64,000 nt of DNA from Pectobacterium wasabiae CFBP 3304 (GTDB taxonomy: Bacteria > Pseudomonadota > Gammaproteobacteria > Enterobacterales > Enterobacteriaceae), in assembly GCF_001742185.1 (NCBI RefSeq), contig NZ_CP015750.1, positions 2,232,001 through 2,296,000 of the forward strand, written 5' to 3'. Positions 28,101 through 36,634 of the stretch are shown piece after piece (position 1 is the stretch's first letter; every line of letters begins with the position of its first letter). The translations under genes were made by a program, and so were the position numbers. The notes beneath the pieces were generated by a model, which worked only from the letters and a program-made list of their open reading frames with translations, did not search any database and had not been told where the DNA came from.

Positions 28101-28157
28101 TGTATAGCTAATCGTTATACGGAAATCATAATCAATTGTGTAGCAAATAGCTACACA
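28101..28157 (-). promoter_or_regulatory. Operator of the GNAT toxin-antitoxin pair
   Basis: Two inverted repeats upstream of the antitoxin gene: GTATA...TATAC (28102-28120) and TGTGTAGC-aaata-GCTACACA (28137-28157), a perfect 8-bp palindrome. Such paired sites suit binding by RHH dimers. Confidence 0.6.
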
Positions 28158-28177
28158 TAGATTAAATATCATTATAG

Positions 28178-28297
28178 GGTGACGAGTGACTCATCACCTG
28201 TTCACCAACTCATCACCCATTAATCTATTGATTATTAAAAATAAGAAAACCTAGGTGAAGAGGGTGAACAGTTTTGTACAAAATCTTTTTATTTGGC
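28178..28297. repeat. 120-bp direct repeat with iterons, copy A
   Basis: Nearly the same 120 bases recur at 28961-29080. Each copy has two inverted GGTGAACA iterons (here 28199-28206 and 28263-28270), ACTCATCACC words and an AT-rich middle. GGTGAACA is the P4 alpha binding octamer as I recall it, so this is probably a crr/ori-type site. Confidence 0.8.
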
Positions 28298-28380
28298 ATT
28301 ACGTTTATACCGTGATGTTGCTGCTTTTTTGATTAAGTGCTAAGTTCAGTATCAAATTTCATACTGAAAAGAGGCTGGTT

Positions 28381-28632
28381 ATGTCCGTACAACCTATCCT
28401 TGCGAATGCTGCCGTAAGTATCAGCGACTTTAAAAAATCGCCCAATGCCGCGCTTAAAGAAGCTAACGGCGAGCCTGTAGCCGTGCTCACCAATGGCCGT
28501 ATCTCTGGCTATTATGTTTCCCCGGAAACATGGGAAGCGCTGGCCGATTATCAGGAAGATATCGAACTTGCCAAAATCGCCCGTTCCCGGATGAAGGGGA
28601 AACGTGTGAAGGTCGATCTGGATGAGTTATAA
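28381..28632 (+). CDS. StbD/RelB-type antitoxin
   Basis: 83-residue antitoxin of the Phd/YefM-like StbD group: ILANAAVSISDFKKSPNAALKEANGEPVAVLTNGR is the DNA-binding part, with the C-terminal tail (KRVKVDLDEL) to wrap the toxin. GAGG lies near the start (AAAAGAGGCTGGTT). It overlaps the toxin gene by 11 bases. The pair sits between two copies of a 120-bp iteron repeat. Confidence 0.88.
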   Translation: MSVQPILANAAVSISDFKKSPNAALKEANGEPVAVLTNGRISGYYVSPETWEALADYQEDIELAKIARSRMKGKRVKVDLDEL

Positions 28633-28906
28633 GCTGGAGTTTGAAGAGCACGCGCTGAAAGAATTTAAGAAGCTGGGTGCGCCCGTGCGGGAGCAGTTCA
28701 CCAAAAAGTTGAAAGAGGTTTTACAAAATCCCCACGTTCCCGCCAACCGACTTCATGGAATGGCTGACTGCTACAAAATCAAACTTCGTTCCGCTGGCTA
28801 TCGGTTAGTGTATCAAGTACTTGAGCATGAGATCGTGGTGCTGGTTTTAGCTGTGGGCAAACGGGAACGCTCAGAAGTTTATAAAACAGCGAAAGACCGA
28901 CTATAA
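28622..28906 (+). CDS. StbE/RelE-type toxin
   Basis: 94-residue mRNA interferase of the RelE fold: FEEHALKEFKKLGAPVREQFTKKL, then RLHGMADCYKIKLRSAGYRLVYQV and KRERSEVYKTA. The conserved basic and Arg/Tyr residues (KIKLRSAGYRL) of RelE enzymes are present. It overlaps its antitoxin gene. RelE enzymes cut mRNA in the ribosomal A site; this member may help keep the satellite in the genome. Confidence 0.92.
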   Translation: MSYKLEFEEHALKEFKKLGAPVREQFTKKLKEVLQNPHVPANRLHGMADCYKIKLRSAGYRLVYQVLEHEIVVLVLAVGKRERSEVYKTAKDRL

Positions 28907-28960
28907 ACGCGGATGTCTTAAACTCGCGGCTTCCTTGCTATGCAGCATACCTACCATCAA

Positions 28961-29080
28961 GGTGATGAGTAACTCGTCACCTGTTCACCAACTCATCACC
29001 CATTAATCTATTGATTATTAAAAATAAAAAACTCTGGTGAAGAGGGTGAACAGTTTTGTGAAAAATCTTTTTATTTTGGC
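28961..29080. repeat. 120-bp direct repeat with iterons, copy B
   Basis: Second copy of the repeat at 28178. Iterons GGTGAACA at 28982-28989 (inverted) and 29045-29052. The two copies lie 783 bp apart and enclose the StbDE-type pair. Confidence 0.8.
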
Positions 29081-29281
29081 TGAGTCGTTATCATTAAGTG
29101 TGTTCGGTTAGGATCCGTTGCACGGAATCGAATCCGAGCGGATGATAATAGATCTCATTTATAGGGTTTTGTCTGTATCTATCTGATATATAGCTAAAAA
29201 CCACATGGGGGCACAAAAGGGGGCATAAATTATTTATATAATAATATTATCCTTTATATTCATTATGTTATTTTAATACAT
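29081..29281. other. Right end of element 1, no gene
   Basis: AT-rich non-coding DNA leading to the attachment repeat. The only structure seen is the pair of GGGGGCA motifs near 29206-29224. Confidence 0.55.
29206..29224. other. Putative integrase arm sites, element 1 right
   Basis: GGGGGCA at 29206-29212 and 29218-29224, 12 bp apart, the same motif and period as at 16934 and 16946. Element 2 has a different motif at its ends. Confidence 0.6.
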
Positions 29282-29300
29282 GAGTCCGGCCTTCGCACCA
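29282..29300 (+). other. Attachment site att2 (junction of elements 1 and 2)
   Basis: GAGTCCGGCCTTCGCACCA, the leuX 3' end minus one G. It is the right end of element 1 and the left end of element 2, whose integrase starts 221 bases later. Confidence 0.88.
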
Positions 29301-29314
29301 TCGTATGAAAATCA

Positions 29315-29338
29315 AGTCACCTTAGGGTGGCTTTTTTT
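29315..29338 (+). terminator. Terminator after att2
   Basis: AGTCACC-TTAG-GGTGGCT hairpin followed by seven T, in the same place as the terminator after att1. Confidence 0.85.
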
Positions 29339-29469
29339 ATGTCCGTAATCGTCCAGTAATGTCCATATCTATCTGTAAAATAACGATTTTAATTTCATTC
29401 CACACTCTGCAATTTTGTCGATTTTATCCACAGTGGTCTTTTCCCGTCCATTGACATCCAGATGATTTG

Positions 29470-29516
29470 GGGGTCAAGATAAGGGTCAATTCACTTCGAT
29501 TATGAGTTGACCCCCA
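29470..29516. other. Putative integrase arm sites, element 2 left
   Basis: GGGGGTCAA at 29470, GGGTCAA at 29484 (12-13 bp later) and an inverted TTGACCCCC at 29508-29516, directly before the integrase start. GGGGTCAA recurs at 42375 near the right end. Confidence 0.55.
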
Positions 29517-29520
29517 AATT

Positions 29521-30774
29521 ATGGCACTGACCGACGTTGTTGCCCGTACCGCAAAGCCCCGCGAGAAAGCCTATAAGCTCGCGGACGCGCACGGCTTGTA
29601 TCTTTTGGTGAGTCCTAACGGCTCTAAGCGCTGGTATCTCAAGTACCGCTTTGAAGGTAAGGAAAGCCGGATTGCGTTCGGTGCCTATCCGCTAGTCTCG
29701 CTGGCGAAGGCCAGAGAAAAGCGTGACGAGGTGCGATTGCTGCTGTTGGAGGGCATCCACCCCACGGAAAAGCGCGAAGAAGAAAAAGAGCAGGCGCAAG
29801 AGGCGTTGAATACTTTTGCGAAGGTCGCGCAGGACTGGCACCGGAACATTAGCCAAAACCGCTGGTCAGAAACACACGCCGGACGGGTATGGCGCGATAT
29901 GGAACGAAATCTGCTGCCTGCTATCGGGCATCGCCATATTGCCGACCTGAAAACTAAAGACCTGCTGGAGCCGCTGAAAGTCGTCGAACAGAACGGTCAT
30001 CTTGATTTGGCGTCACGGCTACGTCAGCGCGTCACCGATATTATGCGTTATGCGGTGCAGAACGATCTGATAGAGCGTAACCCCGCGCAAGACCTCTCTG
30101 GCGCGATAGCTGCGCCCAAGGCCACTCACCGACCAGCCCTGAAACTGAATAAACTGCCGGATTTTCTGGCACGTATAGAACGCCATAAAGGGCGAGCGTT
30201 AACCAGACTGGCCTTAAAACTCACGCTGTGCGTTTTTATCCGCTCCAGTGAGCTACGTTTTGCCCGCTGGCCGGAAATCGATTTTAAACGTGCCATGTGG
30301 ACGATACCGGCTGAACGTGAAGCCATTCTCGGCGTGAAGCATTCGCAGCGCGGCGCAAAGATGCGTTCTGAACATCTGGTGCCGTTATCCCGACAGGCTT
30401 TAGCGCTGCTGGAAGAGATTAAGGCCATCAGTGGTGCTCATGAACTGCTCTTTCCCGGCGATCACCGACCAACCAAACCGATGAGTGAAAACACCGTCAA
30501 CAACGCATTACGAACAATGGGCTATGACACCACCACAGAGGTTTGCGGACACGGCTTTCGCACCATGGCCTGTAGCGCACTGGTGGAATCCGGCCAGTGG
30601 TCACGGGATGCGGTAGAACGGCAAATGAGTCATCAGGAACGCAACGGCGTCCGTGCTGCCTATATCCACAAAGCGGAGCATCTGGATGAGCGCAGGCTAA
30701 TGCTGCAATGGTGGGCGGATTATCTGGATGCCAATCGGGATGAGTATGTGGTGCCGTATGAGTTCAAGAAGTGA
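29521..30774 (+). CDS. int: P4-type tyrosine integrase, element 2
   Basis: 417 residues, same domain order as the integrase at 16984 and closely related, with more Arg and Glu. Catalytic residues: Arg241 (RSSELR), His344 and Arg347 (HGFR), His371 (MSH), Tyr381 (AYIH), so it should be active. The N-terminal DUF4102-like region begins MALTDVVARTAKPREKAY. The start codon follows an inverted GGGGTCAA-type motif by 4 bases, suggesting autoregulation as for the first integrase. Confidence 0.95.
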   Translation: MALTDVVARTAKPREKAYKLADAHGLYLLVSPNGSKRWYLKYRFEGKESRIAFGAYPLVSLAKAREKRDEVRLLLLEGIHPTEKREEEKEQAQEALNTFAKVAQDWHRNISQNRWSETHAGRVWRDMERNLLPAIGHRHIADLKTKDLLEPLKVVEQNGHLDLASRLRQRVTDIMRYAVQNDLIERNPAQDLSGAIAAPKATHRPALKLNKLPDFLARIERHKGRALTRLALKLTLCVFIRSSELRFARWPEIDFKRAMWTIPAEREAILGVKHSQRGAKMRSEHLVPLSRQALALLEEIKAISGAHELLFPGDHRPTKPMSENTVNNALRTMGYDTTTEVCGHGFRTMACSALVESGQWSRDAVERQMSHQERNGVRAAYIHKAEHLDERRLMLQWWADYLDANRDEYVVPYEFKK

Positions 30775-30816
30775 TGTATTGATATATGATCCTACCCACG
30801 TAATGTGGACACAGCC

Positions 30817-31671
30817 CTAAGCGAGGTTCTGGTTTTCAAATTGTTCCGGGCTGAGACCGCCACAAGCACTGTGGCGTCGCCACCGATTGTAATCACACTC
30901 GATATAATTAAACACTGTTGTTCGCATTATTTCCCGGCTGATAAAGCGTTCCCCGTGGATGCATTCCACTTTCAGTGAATGGAAAAAGCTTTCCACACAG
31001 GCATTATCGTAGCAACACCCCTTTGCACTCATGCTGCCATGCAGATTATGCCGTTTCAGCAGAGTCTGGTAATCCGCTGAACAGTACTGTCCGCCACGGT
31101 CGGTATGGACAATAACGTTTTTCGGTCGCTTACGACGCCAGAGCGCCATCTGTAACGCATCGCAGGCCAGTTGCGCCGTCATTCGTGACGACATCGACCA
31201 GCCAATAACGGCCCGTGACCACAGGTCAATCACCACCGCGAGATACAGCCAGCCCTCGTCCGTGCGAAGATACGTGATATCGCCTGCCCACTTCTGGTTC
31301 GGGCCGCTGGCGATGAAGTCCTGCTTCAGCAGGTTTTCCGATACCGGCAGGCCATGTTCACGGTAGCTGACCGGACTGAATTTACGGCTGGCTTTCGCCC
31401 GCAACCCCTGACGGCGCAGGCTCGCAGCGATGGTTTTGATGTTGTACTCCGGCAACTCATCAGCAAGACGTGGCGCACCATAACGCTGTTTTGCCCCAGC
31501 GAATGCCTTACGGACAGCCTCATCGCAAATGAGCCGGAAATGCTGGCGCGGGGTTGTCTGACAACGACGCCTGCGCCAGACATACCAGCCGCTGCGGGCA
31601 ACCTGAAGCACCCGACACATGGCTTTGATGCTGAACTCTGCCCGATGCTTTTCGATAAAGACATACTTCAT
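30817..31671 (-). CDS. IS3-family transposase OrfB
   Basis: 284-residue DDE integrase-like part of the transposase. HTH_21-like N-terminus ([19 protein letters not shown]), then the rve core with D ([26 protein letters not shown]), D ([11 protein letters not shown]) and E ([18 protein letters not shown]) in the expected spacing. ATG overlaps the orfA stop (ATGA), and an OrfAB fusion by frameshift is usual in this family. It appears intact. Confidence 0.94.
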   Translation of the reverse strand: MKYVFIEKHRAEFSIKAMCRVLQVARSGWYVWRRRRCQTTPRQHFRLICDEAVRKAFAGAKQRYGAPRLADELPEYNIKTIAASLRRQGLRAKASRKFSPVSYREHGLPVSENLLKQDFIASGPNQKWAGDITYLRTDEGWLYLAVVIDLWSRAVIGWSMSSRMTAQLACDALQMALWRRKRPKNVIVHTDRGGQYCSADYQTLLKRHNLHGSMSAKGCCYDNACVESFFHSLKVECIHGERFISREIMRTTVFNYIECDYNRWRRHSACGGLSPEQFENQNLA

Positions 31672-31967
31672 TTCAGGCGCTTCGCGAAGTATGTCGCGGC
31701 CTTTTGGAGAATAGCCAGTTCTTCGTCGCGCTCCGCCAGTTGGCGCTTCAGACGCGCATTTTCGGCAGCCAGTTCATTCTCGCGCTCTGATGAGTTCATC
31801 TGCTGGCGTTGTTTACACCGCCAGTTGTAGAGCTGGGATTCATACAAGCTGAGTTCACGGGCAGCAGCAGCGATTCCAATACGCTCAGCCAGTTTAAGGG
31901 CTTCATCGCGAAATTCGGGCGTGTACTGTTTGCGGGGCGTTTTGCTGGTTGGTACTGGTTTTGTCAT
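31668..31967 (-). CDS. IS3-family transposase OrfA
   Basis: 99-residue DNA-binding protein: HTH ([40 protein letters not shown]) then a leucine-zipper-like coiled coil ([31 protein letters not shown]). Overlaps orfB by 4 bases. Intact. Confidence 0.93.
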   Translation of the reverse strand: MTKPVPTSKTPRKQYTPEFRDEALKLAERIGIAAAARELSLYESQLYNWRCKQRQQMNSSERENELAAENARLKRQLAERDEELAILQKAATYFAKRLK

Positions 31968-32107
31968 GAGTAATCACCTCTGGTTGAGAGTTTACTCACT
32001 TAGTCGCGTGTCCACTATTGCTGGGTAGGATCAATACTCCATTATTATGGTATTTAATCATTTCATTGATTTTAAATAGATTGTTAGCCTTGTTCAGAGA
32101 GATATAT

Positions 32108-33340
32108 ATGGAAGGAATCAAAGAGAGCGAGTTAACCTCTTTTTTTAATAATGCTAAAAAATGTTTTCTTTATGCACTGAAAGTTTCACCTATATGCATC
32201 CTACTCTCCATAATTGTTGTTTGGGGATATTTAGGGCATTTTTCACGTCTTGACCTATTGATTGGTACTATTGATAATAAAACAACACTTCTTTCAATAT
32301 TTGGCTCATTTATATTCATTTCTGTATTAATGTCATTTGTATTTGTACTTCCAAGTTTTAATCTAATGCTTTTTTCATCTTTTGTTAATGAAAGTTATAT
32401 TGCTAATACAAAAAAGATGCCATATATTACTTTGATAATGATAATATCTATGTTGGTTTCTATTTTGATATTATCATCGGATGGTTTTTATGAATTTTCT
32501 AAAAAGTATGTATACATAGGGAAAATTTTATTATATATAGATGAACCATTTCGTTCTTTACTCATATCTTTTATTGTTTCTACAATTTTTACTGTGTTTC
32601 CATTTAAAGTAAAAAACACTCACGCCTATCGCGATAGCGGGTTTAAAAAGTTTATTAAAATAACTGGCTCTATTATTGCCACCTTGTTTATATGCTTTTT
32701 AGCCTCAATATCAATAAGTTTGTCTATTTCTTTGCTTTTGATGAATATGGATGGGCATACTTTTTATGGGTTTGTTTATGCTTTCTTTTTTTTATCGTTT
32801 TACTCAGTGTTATCATTATTTCCAGCAATGATCTTTTATTCAAGAAATTTTTCGTTTAATAATAATGGGGTTTTTAATTTTGAAGTGGCAAAAGAAACGA
32901 TTTTTTCTGTGTTAGCCTCATTATTTTTGGTTTTTTTCTTTTGGCCTAATGGCTTTTTATTTATTAGCTCGAATACATTAAGTACAATCGGAGTGTTAGA
33001 TAAAAGAACTCATTATTACCATGTTACATCTGATAAGTACTATAAAGAATTATTTCCTAATTCAATATGGGATACGAAATATTTAAAAGATAGAAATGAT
33101 TTCTTCATTAAGGCTGTTAATATGTTCTCGCTTGATGGGAAAAATCTAATTTGCCCTGAATATGTAGAGAGTCTGAGAAGAAAAACATTGATTTCAAGTT
33201 TCGATCATTTCCCTCCAAAGCAAGATAAAAACCTTACTGAAAATTTTAAATCTATGGCAAAAGGTTGTGTAGTTCTTAGTAGTGACGAATTTAAACAGTG
33301 GGATACTATTATGAATGCGGAAGGAAAATTTAAAATTTGA
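32108..33340 (+). CDS. Unknown polytopic membrane protein
   Basis: 410 residues, no family recognised. About eight hydrophobic spans lie in residues 25-290 (for example ICILLSIIVVWGYLG, FIFISVLMSFVFVLP, LIMIISMLVSILILS, ILATLF-type spans), followed by a soluble C-terminal domain of about 110 residues (DKRTHYYHVTSDKYYKELFPNS...). I chose the ATG at 32108 because AGAGAG lies 7 bases upstream; the frame opens inside the IS end at 32018 by chance. Very AT-rich, like cargo. Its position between integrase and the replication genes, and its composition, suggest accessory cargo such as a defence or entry-block protein. Confidence 0.78.
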   Translation: MEGIKESELTSFFNNAKKCFLYALKVSPICILLSIIVVWGYLGHFSRLDLLIGTIDNKTTLLSIFGSFIFISVLMSFVFVLPSFNLMLFSSFVNESYIANTKKMPYITLIMIISMLVSILILSSDGFYEFSKKYVYIGKILLYIDEPFRSLLISFIVSTIFTVFPFKVKNTHAYRDSGFKKFIKITGSIIATLFICFLASISISLSISLLLMNMDGHTFYGFVYAFFFLSFYSVLSLFPAMIFYSRNFSFNNNGVFNFEVAKETIFSVLASLFLVFFFWPNGFLFISSNTLSTIGVLDKRTHYYHVTSDKYYKELFPNSIWDTKYLKDRNDFFIKAVNMFSLDGKNLICPEYVESLRRKTLISSFDHFPPKQDKNLTENFKSMAKGCVVLSSDEFKQWDTIMNAEGKFKI

Positions 33341-33356
33341 GACATATTATCCACCA

Positions 33357-33395
33357 CGCCAGCCCCTTTTTTGGGAGGGGCTGGCGCTCATTTTT
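33357..33395 (+). terminator. Terminator after membrane protein gene
   Basis: Perfect 11-bp stem CGCCAGCCCCT / AGGGGCTGGCG, then a T-rich tail, 16 bases after the stop codon. Confidence 0.88.
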
Positions 33396-33416
33396 CTTAT
33401 GTGGATGATTTTCCAG

Positions 33417-33545
33417 CTACTCATCATACCTAAGTATCATTTCCGCCAGATCGTTTTCCACCTTATAGAAGTAGCAAGCCGGAACCTGTAGTACTGATGC
33501 TAACCGGCAAACCAGTGCAAAATCCGGCTTATAAATACCGCGCGA
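33417..33545 (-). pseudogene. C-terminal fragment of an HTH regulator
   Basis: On the minus strand this reads RGIYKPDFALVCRLASVLQVPACYFYKVENDLAEMILRYDE then stop, the tail of a small XRE-type regulator. No start or HTH remains; the antitoxin gene begins at once upstream. A leftover of an earlier gene replaced by recombination. Confidence 0.6.
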
Positions 33546-33548
33546 ATC

Positions 33549-33833
33549 TTAACCCAGTGACAGCTTAAGCTGCATACCGCAAGCAGCAGCATACCGTTGT
33601 AAGGTTGAGATACTCGCACTGGAAACATTTCTCTCAAGGCGGCTCACCGCAGGTTGGCTTACACCCATGCGAGCGGCAATTTCTGTACTTGTCAGACCTG
33701 ACTTGGACTTCATTTCGATCAGAACAGCGCGAAGCGCTTCTTCTTGAGTTTCGTCCTCATACGCTTTTTTAACTTCAGGATTAGAAAGCGCTTTCGCTTT
33801 AACTTCAGAGAAGTTGATACCTTTAACTGCCAT
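33549..33833 (-). CDS. HigA-type antitoxin
   Basis: 94-residue XRE helix-turn-helix protein; the HTH is GLTSTEIAARMGVSQPAVSRLERN, with KLSLG at the C-terminus. It follows the toxin gene with an 11-base overlap, the HigBA order (toxin first). It should repress the promoter upstream of the toxin gene. Confidence 0.9.
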   Translation of the reverse strand: MAVKGINFSEVKAKALSNPEVKKAYEDETQEEALRAVLIEMKSKSGLTSTEIAARMGVSQPAVSRLERNVSSASISTLQRYAAACGMQLKLSLG

Positions 33834-34143
33834 CTTTCAATTCCTCCCATCTTGACTTTGCCAGCGCTATTTCAGCTTTCGGGGTCTTAGGGGTTTTCTT
33901 TACGAATGTCCTTAAAATATAGATCTTACGTCCTTTTGCGTAAGCAAAAAACGTTCTGCTTATGTCTTTTCTACCAACCCGTAGCTCAAATAACCCACCT
34001 TCGATGATGTCCGTATCTGGATATCTTAGCTCGGGCCCTTTAGCTTCAAGTTTTTCAAGCCCTTTAAGCGCTTTTGCCTGCATAACAGGTTCGAGGTCAT
34101 AAATTTCGCTTGCAGCTTCGGGGTGAAAAATCAATTCATACAT
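33823..34143 (-). CDS. HigB/RelE-like toxin (gp49 type)
   Basis: 106-residue toxin of the phage-derived Gp49/HigB-like family: MYELIFHPEAASEIYDLEP, GGLFELRVGRKDISRTFFAYAKGRKIYILRTFVKKTPKTP. The conserved FELR and FVKKT(P/Q) motifs are present, consistent with an active mRNA interferase. It is first in the pair and is followed by the antitoxin gene. Confidence 0.93.
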   Translation of the reverse strand: MYELIFHPEAASEIYDLEPVMQAKALKGLEKLEAKGPELRYPDTDIIEGGLFELRVGRKDISRTFFAYAKGRKIYILRTFVKKTPKTPKAEIALAKSRWEELKDGS

Positions 34144-34240
34144 GTCAGTCCCCTTGTTATTGGGGAATATAACTCATAAGCTATAATAACTCAAATGTTA
34201 TATCTGGCGTGTATTGGCAGAGTAAAATATTAGCAAACCA

Positions 34241-34438
34241 TCCCCCACCTTTCCCCCACTTACTCAGGGATCACGGCTTCCCCCACCTGATTTTTATAAC
34301 TCTAATAAAAGTGTTTACTTATTATCTAGTTAAGTTATTCCCCCACTTCGCGTCTATATATGCGTGGGAAGTGGGGGAAAATGCCGGATAAGAGACTCAT
34401 TATCCGTTCGCCCCCCACTTTCCCCCGTTTAATCCCCC
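34241..34438. repeat. CCCCCAC iteron cluster, element 2 replication site
   Basis: At least seven copies of (T)CCCCCAC(T/C) or its complement GTGGGGGA in 200 bp, with an inverted pair near 34337-34375. They sit at the end of the primase gene, overlapping its last codons, as P4 crr/ori iterons do. The word differs from GGTGAACA of element 1. Confidence 0.7.
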
Positions 34439-36465
34439 ACCTTATTCCGTTGCGATAGCGGCGTAATCCGCTCCCCCTCAAAGGCGATCAGGCCATCCTT
34501 TTCCAGTTTGTCCAACCAACGGGTGAACTTCTTGTTCACATCAAAGCCCATAGCTCGCATGTCGTCACGCACTAATGAACGGGTACAGCCTTCACCGTTG
34601 GCCGTGCGTGAGCGAATGGCCTGCCATAGCGCAGAATGATTTTCCGTCAGCCGAGATATACTGGCTAAATCGGGATCGCTGGCAGCAGCATCCTCTCTGA
34701 CTTCACGGCCTTCATCGTTCAGCACCAGCGAGGTGATCTGGTCGCCATCGTCATCCACGTACAGATCGATGGCATTCAGGTCATAGGCGCGACGCGGCGG
34801 CTCTTCCGCATCCTTCATTTTGGTGCAACTGAGGATCAACGCGCCGCCTTCACCTTCACGCCTGACGTTAAATTCCACGTCCAGAGCAGCACGGAAGGCG
34901 CTGGAGCCACGCGCCCCTTTGTCCTGATCTTTACCTGAATGATGAATAACCAGCACCGTGGCCTGTGTCGCCGCTTTAATCGCATCACATCCCTGAATGA
35001 ATGCACCCATGTCTTTAGCCGCGTTCTCATCTGAACCGCCAAAACAGCGGGCGAGCGTATCCAGAATAATCAGGCGAACCGGCATACCGGAGGCGACTTT
35101 CACATCGCGTGCGGCGCGTATCACCTGCTGCACGCTCTCCGGGCTGGCCGGAAAAATCGGGCAATCGACGCGATAAAGCGCATCAATCGGGCTACCGCCG
35201 TTAAGCGTCTGCTCCCATGCCCGGATACGGCGAGGAACGCCAATCCCGCCTTCGCCGACAACGTAAATCACCGCACCCTGTGTCACCGGCCTGCCTGCCC
35301 ACGGTTTGCCGGTGGCGATGTGGCATCCCCACGATACCGCCAGAAACGACTTATACGAGCCGCTGGCACCGTAAGCACTGGCGACGGAGGAACTCGGCAG
35401 ATAGCCTTTAATCAGGTAGTCCTGCCGCGTATCAAAACCGTCAGAGCCTTTGCGCAGGGGTAATGCGGTGTTGAAGGCCGGTGTAGCAGAATCGGTGCGG
35501 ACTAACGGGGTATACATCGTGTCAGGCTGATAGCGTTGTTTATTGAAGGCAGATTTAGTGGCCTCAAGCCCATATTGCTGACGGTAACCATCCCAGTCAC
35601 AGAGCGTTGTGGTGGGCGGTAACGACACCCAGCCGTCCACTGCCAACGCGGTTTTTTCAGCCTGCTCCTTACCGATATTGGTTGAACCATCGGCATGCAG
35701 GTCATGATCGCCCGCCAGAATGATAGTGGCATTGGGATACCAGCCCCGCAGGGCTTGTGCGACGTTTATCAGGTTATTGGCCGACACTGCCGCAACCACT
35801 GCCGCCGTGGTGATCTGGCTGATGGTCAGGCCGGTGGCATACCCTTCGGTGATCACGATGGTGTCCGGCTCTTTCGGGTAATGTACCGCGATGAAGGAGC
35901 CTTTCAACTGTGAACCGGGCAACAGGCGTTTTTCTCCATCGTCGTTAATCAACTGTGCACCGATCAGTTCACCGGAAACGCGGTGCAGCTTCAGCAGCAG
36001 GCTCCCCTCATCAAACAGTACGCCACCGATGTGCATTTTTTGCTGTGCAGTCAGACGGGCATGAACGATAGAAAATCCTTTGGCTTTCAGGTAAGCGCTT
36101 TCGCCGTTCCTCGAATGGATCAGCATCTGCTTGATTTTATCGGTCAGCGGCGGGCGCTCAGCAGCTTTTTCCCTGGCTGGCGCGGTTGAGGCGGGGAGTG
36201 TCAGGGCGGCCACCTGTTTTGCGGCGTCTGACAGGTCGCAGTTTTTCACCTGTGCGACGAGATCAAGGCCATCGCCATGACCACACTGATTGCAAAACCA
36301 CGTTCCCCGTCCTTCTTTGTCGTCAAAGCGGAAGCGATCTTTGCCGCCGCAGGCAGGACAAGCGCCATGTTTACCACCGGAAGGCACCGGAATAGCCAGC
36401 GCGGACAGAATGGCACGCCAGCGGTGGCGCGACTGTGCGGTAATGTCTGAAACGAATTTACTCAT
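34429..36465 (-). CDS. Primase with RecA-like (RepA-type) helicase, element 2
   Basis: 678 residues. A P4-type zinc finger (CPACGGKDRF...WFCNQCG, about residues 36-62) and Toprim-like primase (VITEGYATGLT; LAGDHDLHADG) are followed, not by the SF3 helicase of P4 alpha, but by a RecA-fold AAA_25/RepA-like ATPase: Walker A GASGSYKS near 366-373 and Walker B LIILDTLAR near 460. The C-terminus is a winged-helix-like segment. I chose ATG 36465 (GGAGG, 9 bases upstream); the frame opens at 36495. The gene overlaps the small upstream gene by 8 bases. Confidence 0.9.
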   Translation of the reverse strand: MSKFVSDITAQSRHRWRAILSALAIPVPSGGKHGACPACGGKDRFRFDDKEGRGTWFCNQCGHGDGLDLVAQVKNCDLSDAAKQVAALTLPASTAPAREKAAERPPLTDKIKQMLIHSRNGESAYLKAKGFSIVHARLTAQQKMHIGGVLFDEGSLLLKLHRVSGELIGAQLINDDGEKRLLPGSQLKGSFIAVHYPKEPDTIVITEGYATGLTISQITTAAVVAAVSANNLINVAQALRGWYPNATIILAGDHDLHADGSTNIGKEQAEKTALAVDGWVSLPPTTTLCDWDGYRQQYGLEATKSAFNKQRYQPDTMYTPLVRTDSATPAFNTALPLRKGSDGFDTRQDYLIKGYLPSSSVASAYGASGSYKSFLAVSWGCHIATGKPWAGRPVTQGAVIYVVGEGGIGVPRRIRAWEQTLNGGSPIDALYRVDCPIFPASPESVQQVIRAARDVKVASGMPVRLIILDTLARCFGGSDENAAKDMGAFIQGCDAIKAATQATVLVIHHSGKDQDKGARGSSAFRAALDVEFNVRREGEGGALILSCTKMKDAEEPPRRAYDLNAIDLYVDDDGDQITSLVLNDEGREVREDAAASDPDLASISRLTENHSALWQAIRSRTANGEGCTRSLVRDDMRAMGFDVNKKFTRWLDKLEKDGLIAFEGERITPLSQRNKVGD

Positions 36466-36634
36466 CGTTAGCCACCTCCGCTTGCAACGCGTCATTCAAC
36501 TGGTTCAGACGCTCCCACAGGATAAAGATCAGCAGCTCTTTTGCGAGCGCGTTGTCCAGTTCAATGATGGCGTAGGCCAGCGCCCGACAGTGATCGACGA
36601 GTTCTTCTAACGTCAGGGGAGTGGGGTCATACAT
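36458..36634 (-). CDS. Small P4-satellite protein (58 aa), element 2
   Basis: Homologue of the 64-residue protein of element 1 (PTPLTLEELVDHCRALAYAIIELDN against PTPLTLDEIADQCRALTHAVIELDN). Starts with a GGGGG ribosome site 6 bases upstream and overlaps the primase start. It is in frame with the Ash-like stretch up to 36994, as in element 1. Function unknown. Confidence 0.72.
   Translation of the reverse strand: MYDPTPLTLEELVDHCRALAYAIIELDNALAKELLIFILWERLNQLNDALQAEVANDE

Larger units (their letters stand above)
16821..29300. mobile_element. P4-like phage satellite, element 1 (12.5 kb)
   Basis: Bounded by leuX att1 and the direct repeat at 29282-29300. Carries integrase, a three-gene cargo cassette, cos, delta, sid, late promoter, alpA/vis, antisense-RNA immunity region, icd-like gene, small P4-type genes, alpha primase-helicase, iterons and two toxin-antitoxin modules. 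Psu was not found: only 226 bases separate delta from cos. Paired GGGGGCA motifs occur near both ends with the same 12-bp period. The gene content suggests that it could still be packaged by a P2-like helper. Confidence 0.88.
30787..32033 (-). mobile_element. IS3-family insertion sequence (1247 bp)
   Basis: Ends are inverted repeats that begin TGATCCTACCCA and end in GTGGACAC after 14 imperfect bases. A 3-bp duplication (ATA) flanks it. It holds orfA and orfB in overlapping frames. It belongs with the ISEhe3/IS1400-like group by eye. It lies 12 bases after the integrase gene. Confidence 0.92.

Noticed and set aside
31354..31830. Open frame of 158 codons on the plus strand within the IS
   Set aside because: It is antisense to the intact orfB/orfA transposase genes and has no support.
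34241..34438. CCCCCAC repeats considered as a CRISPR array
   Set aside because: Repeat words are 7-9 bases with irregular short gaps and both orientations, which fits iterons, and no cas genes are present.
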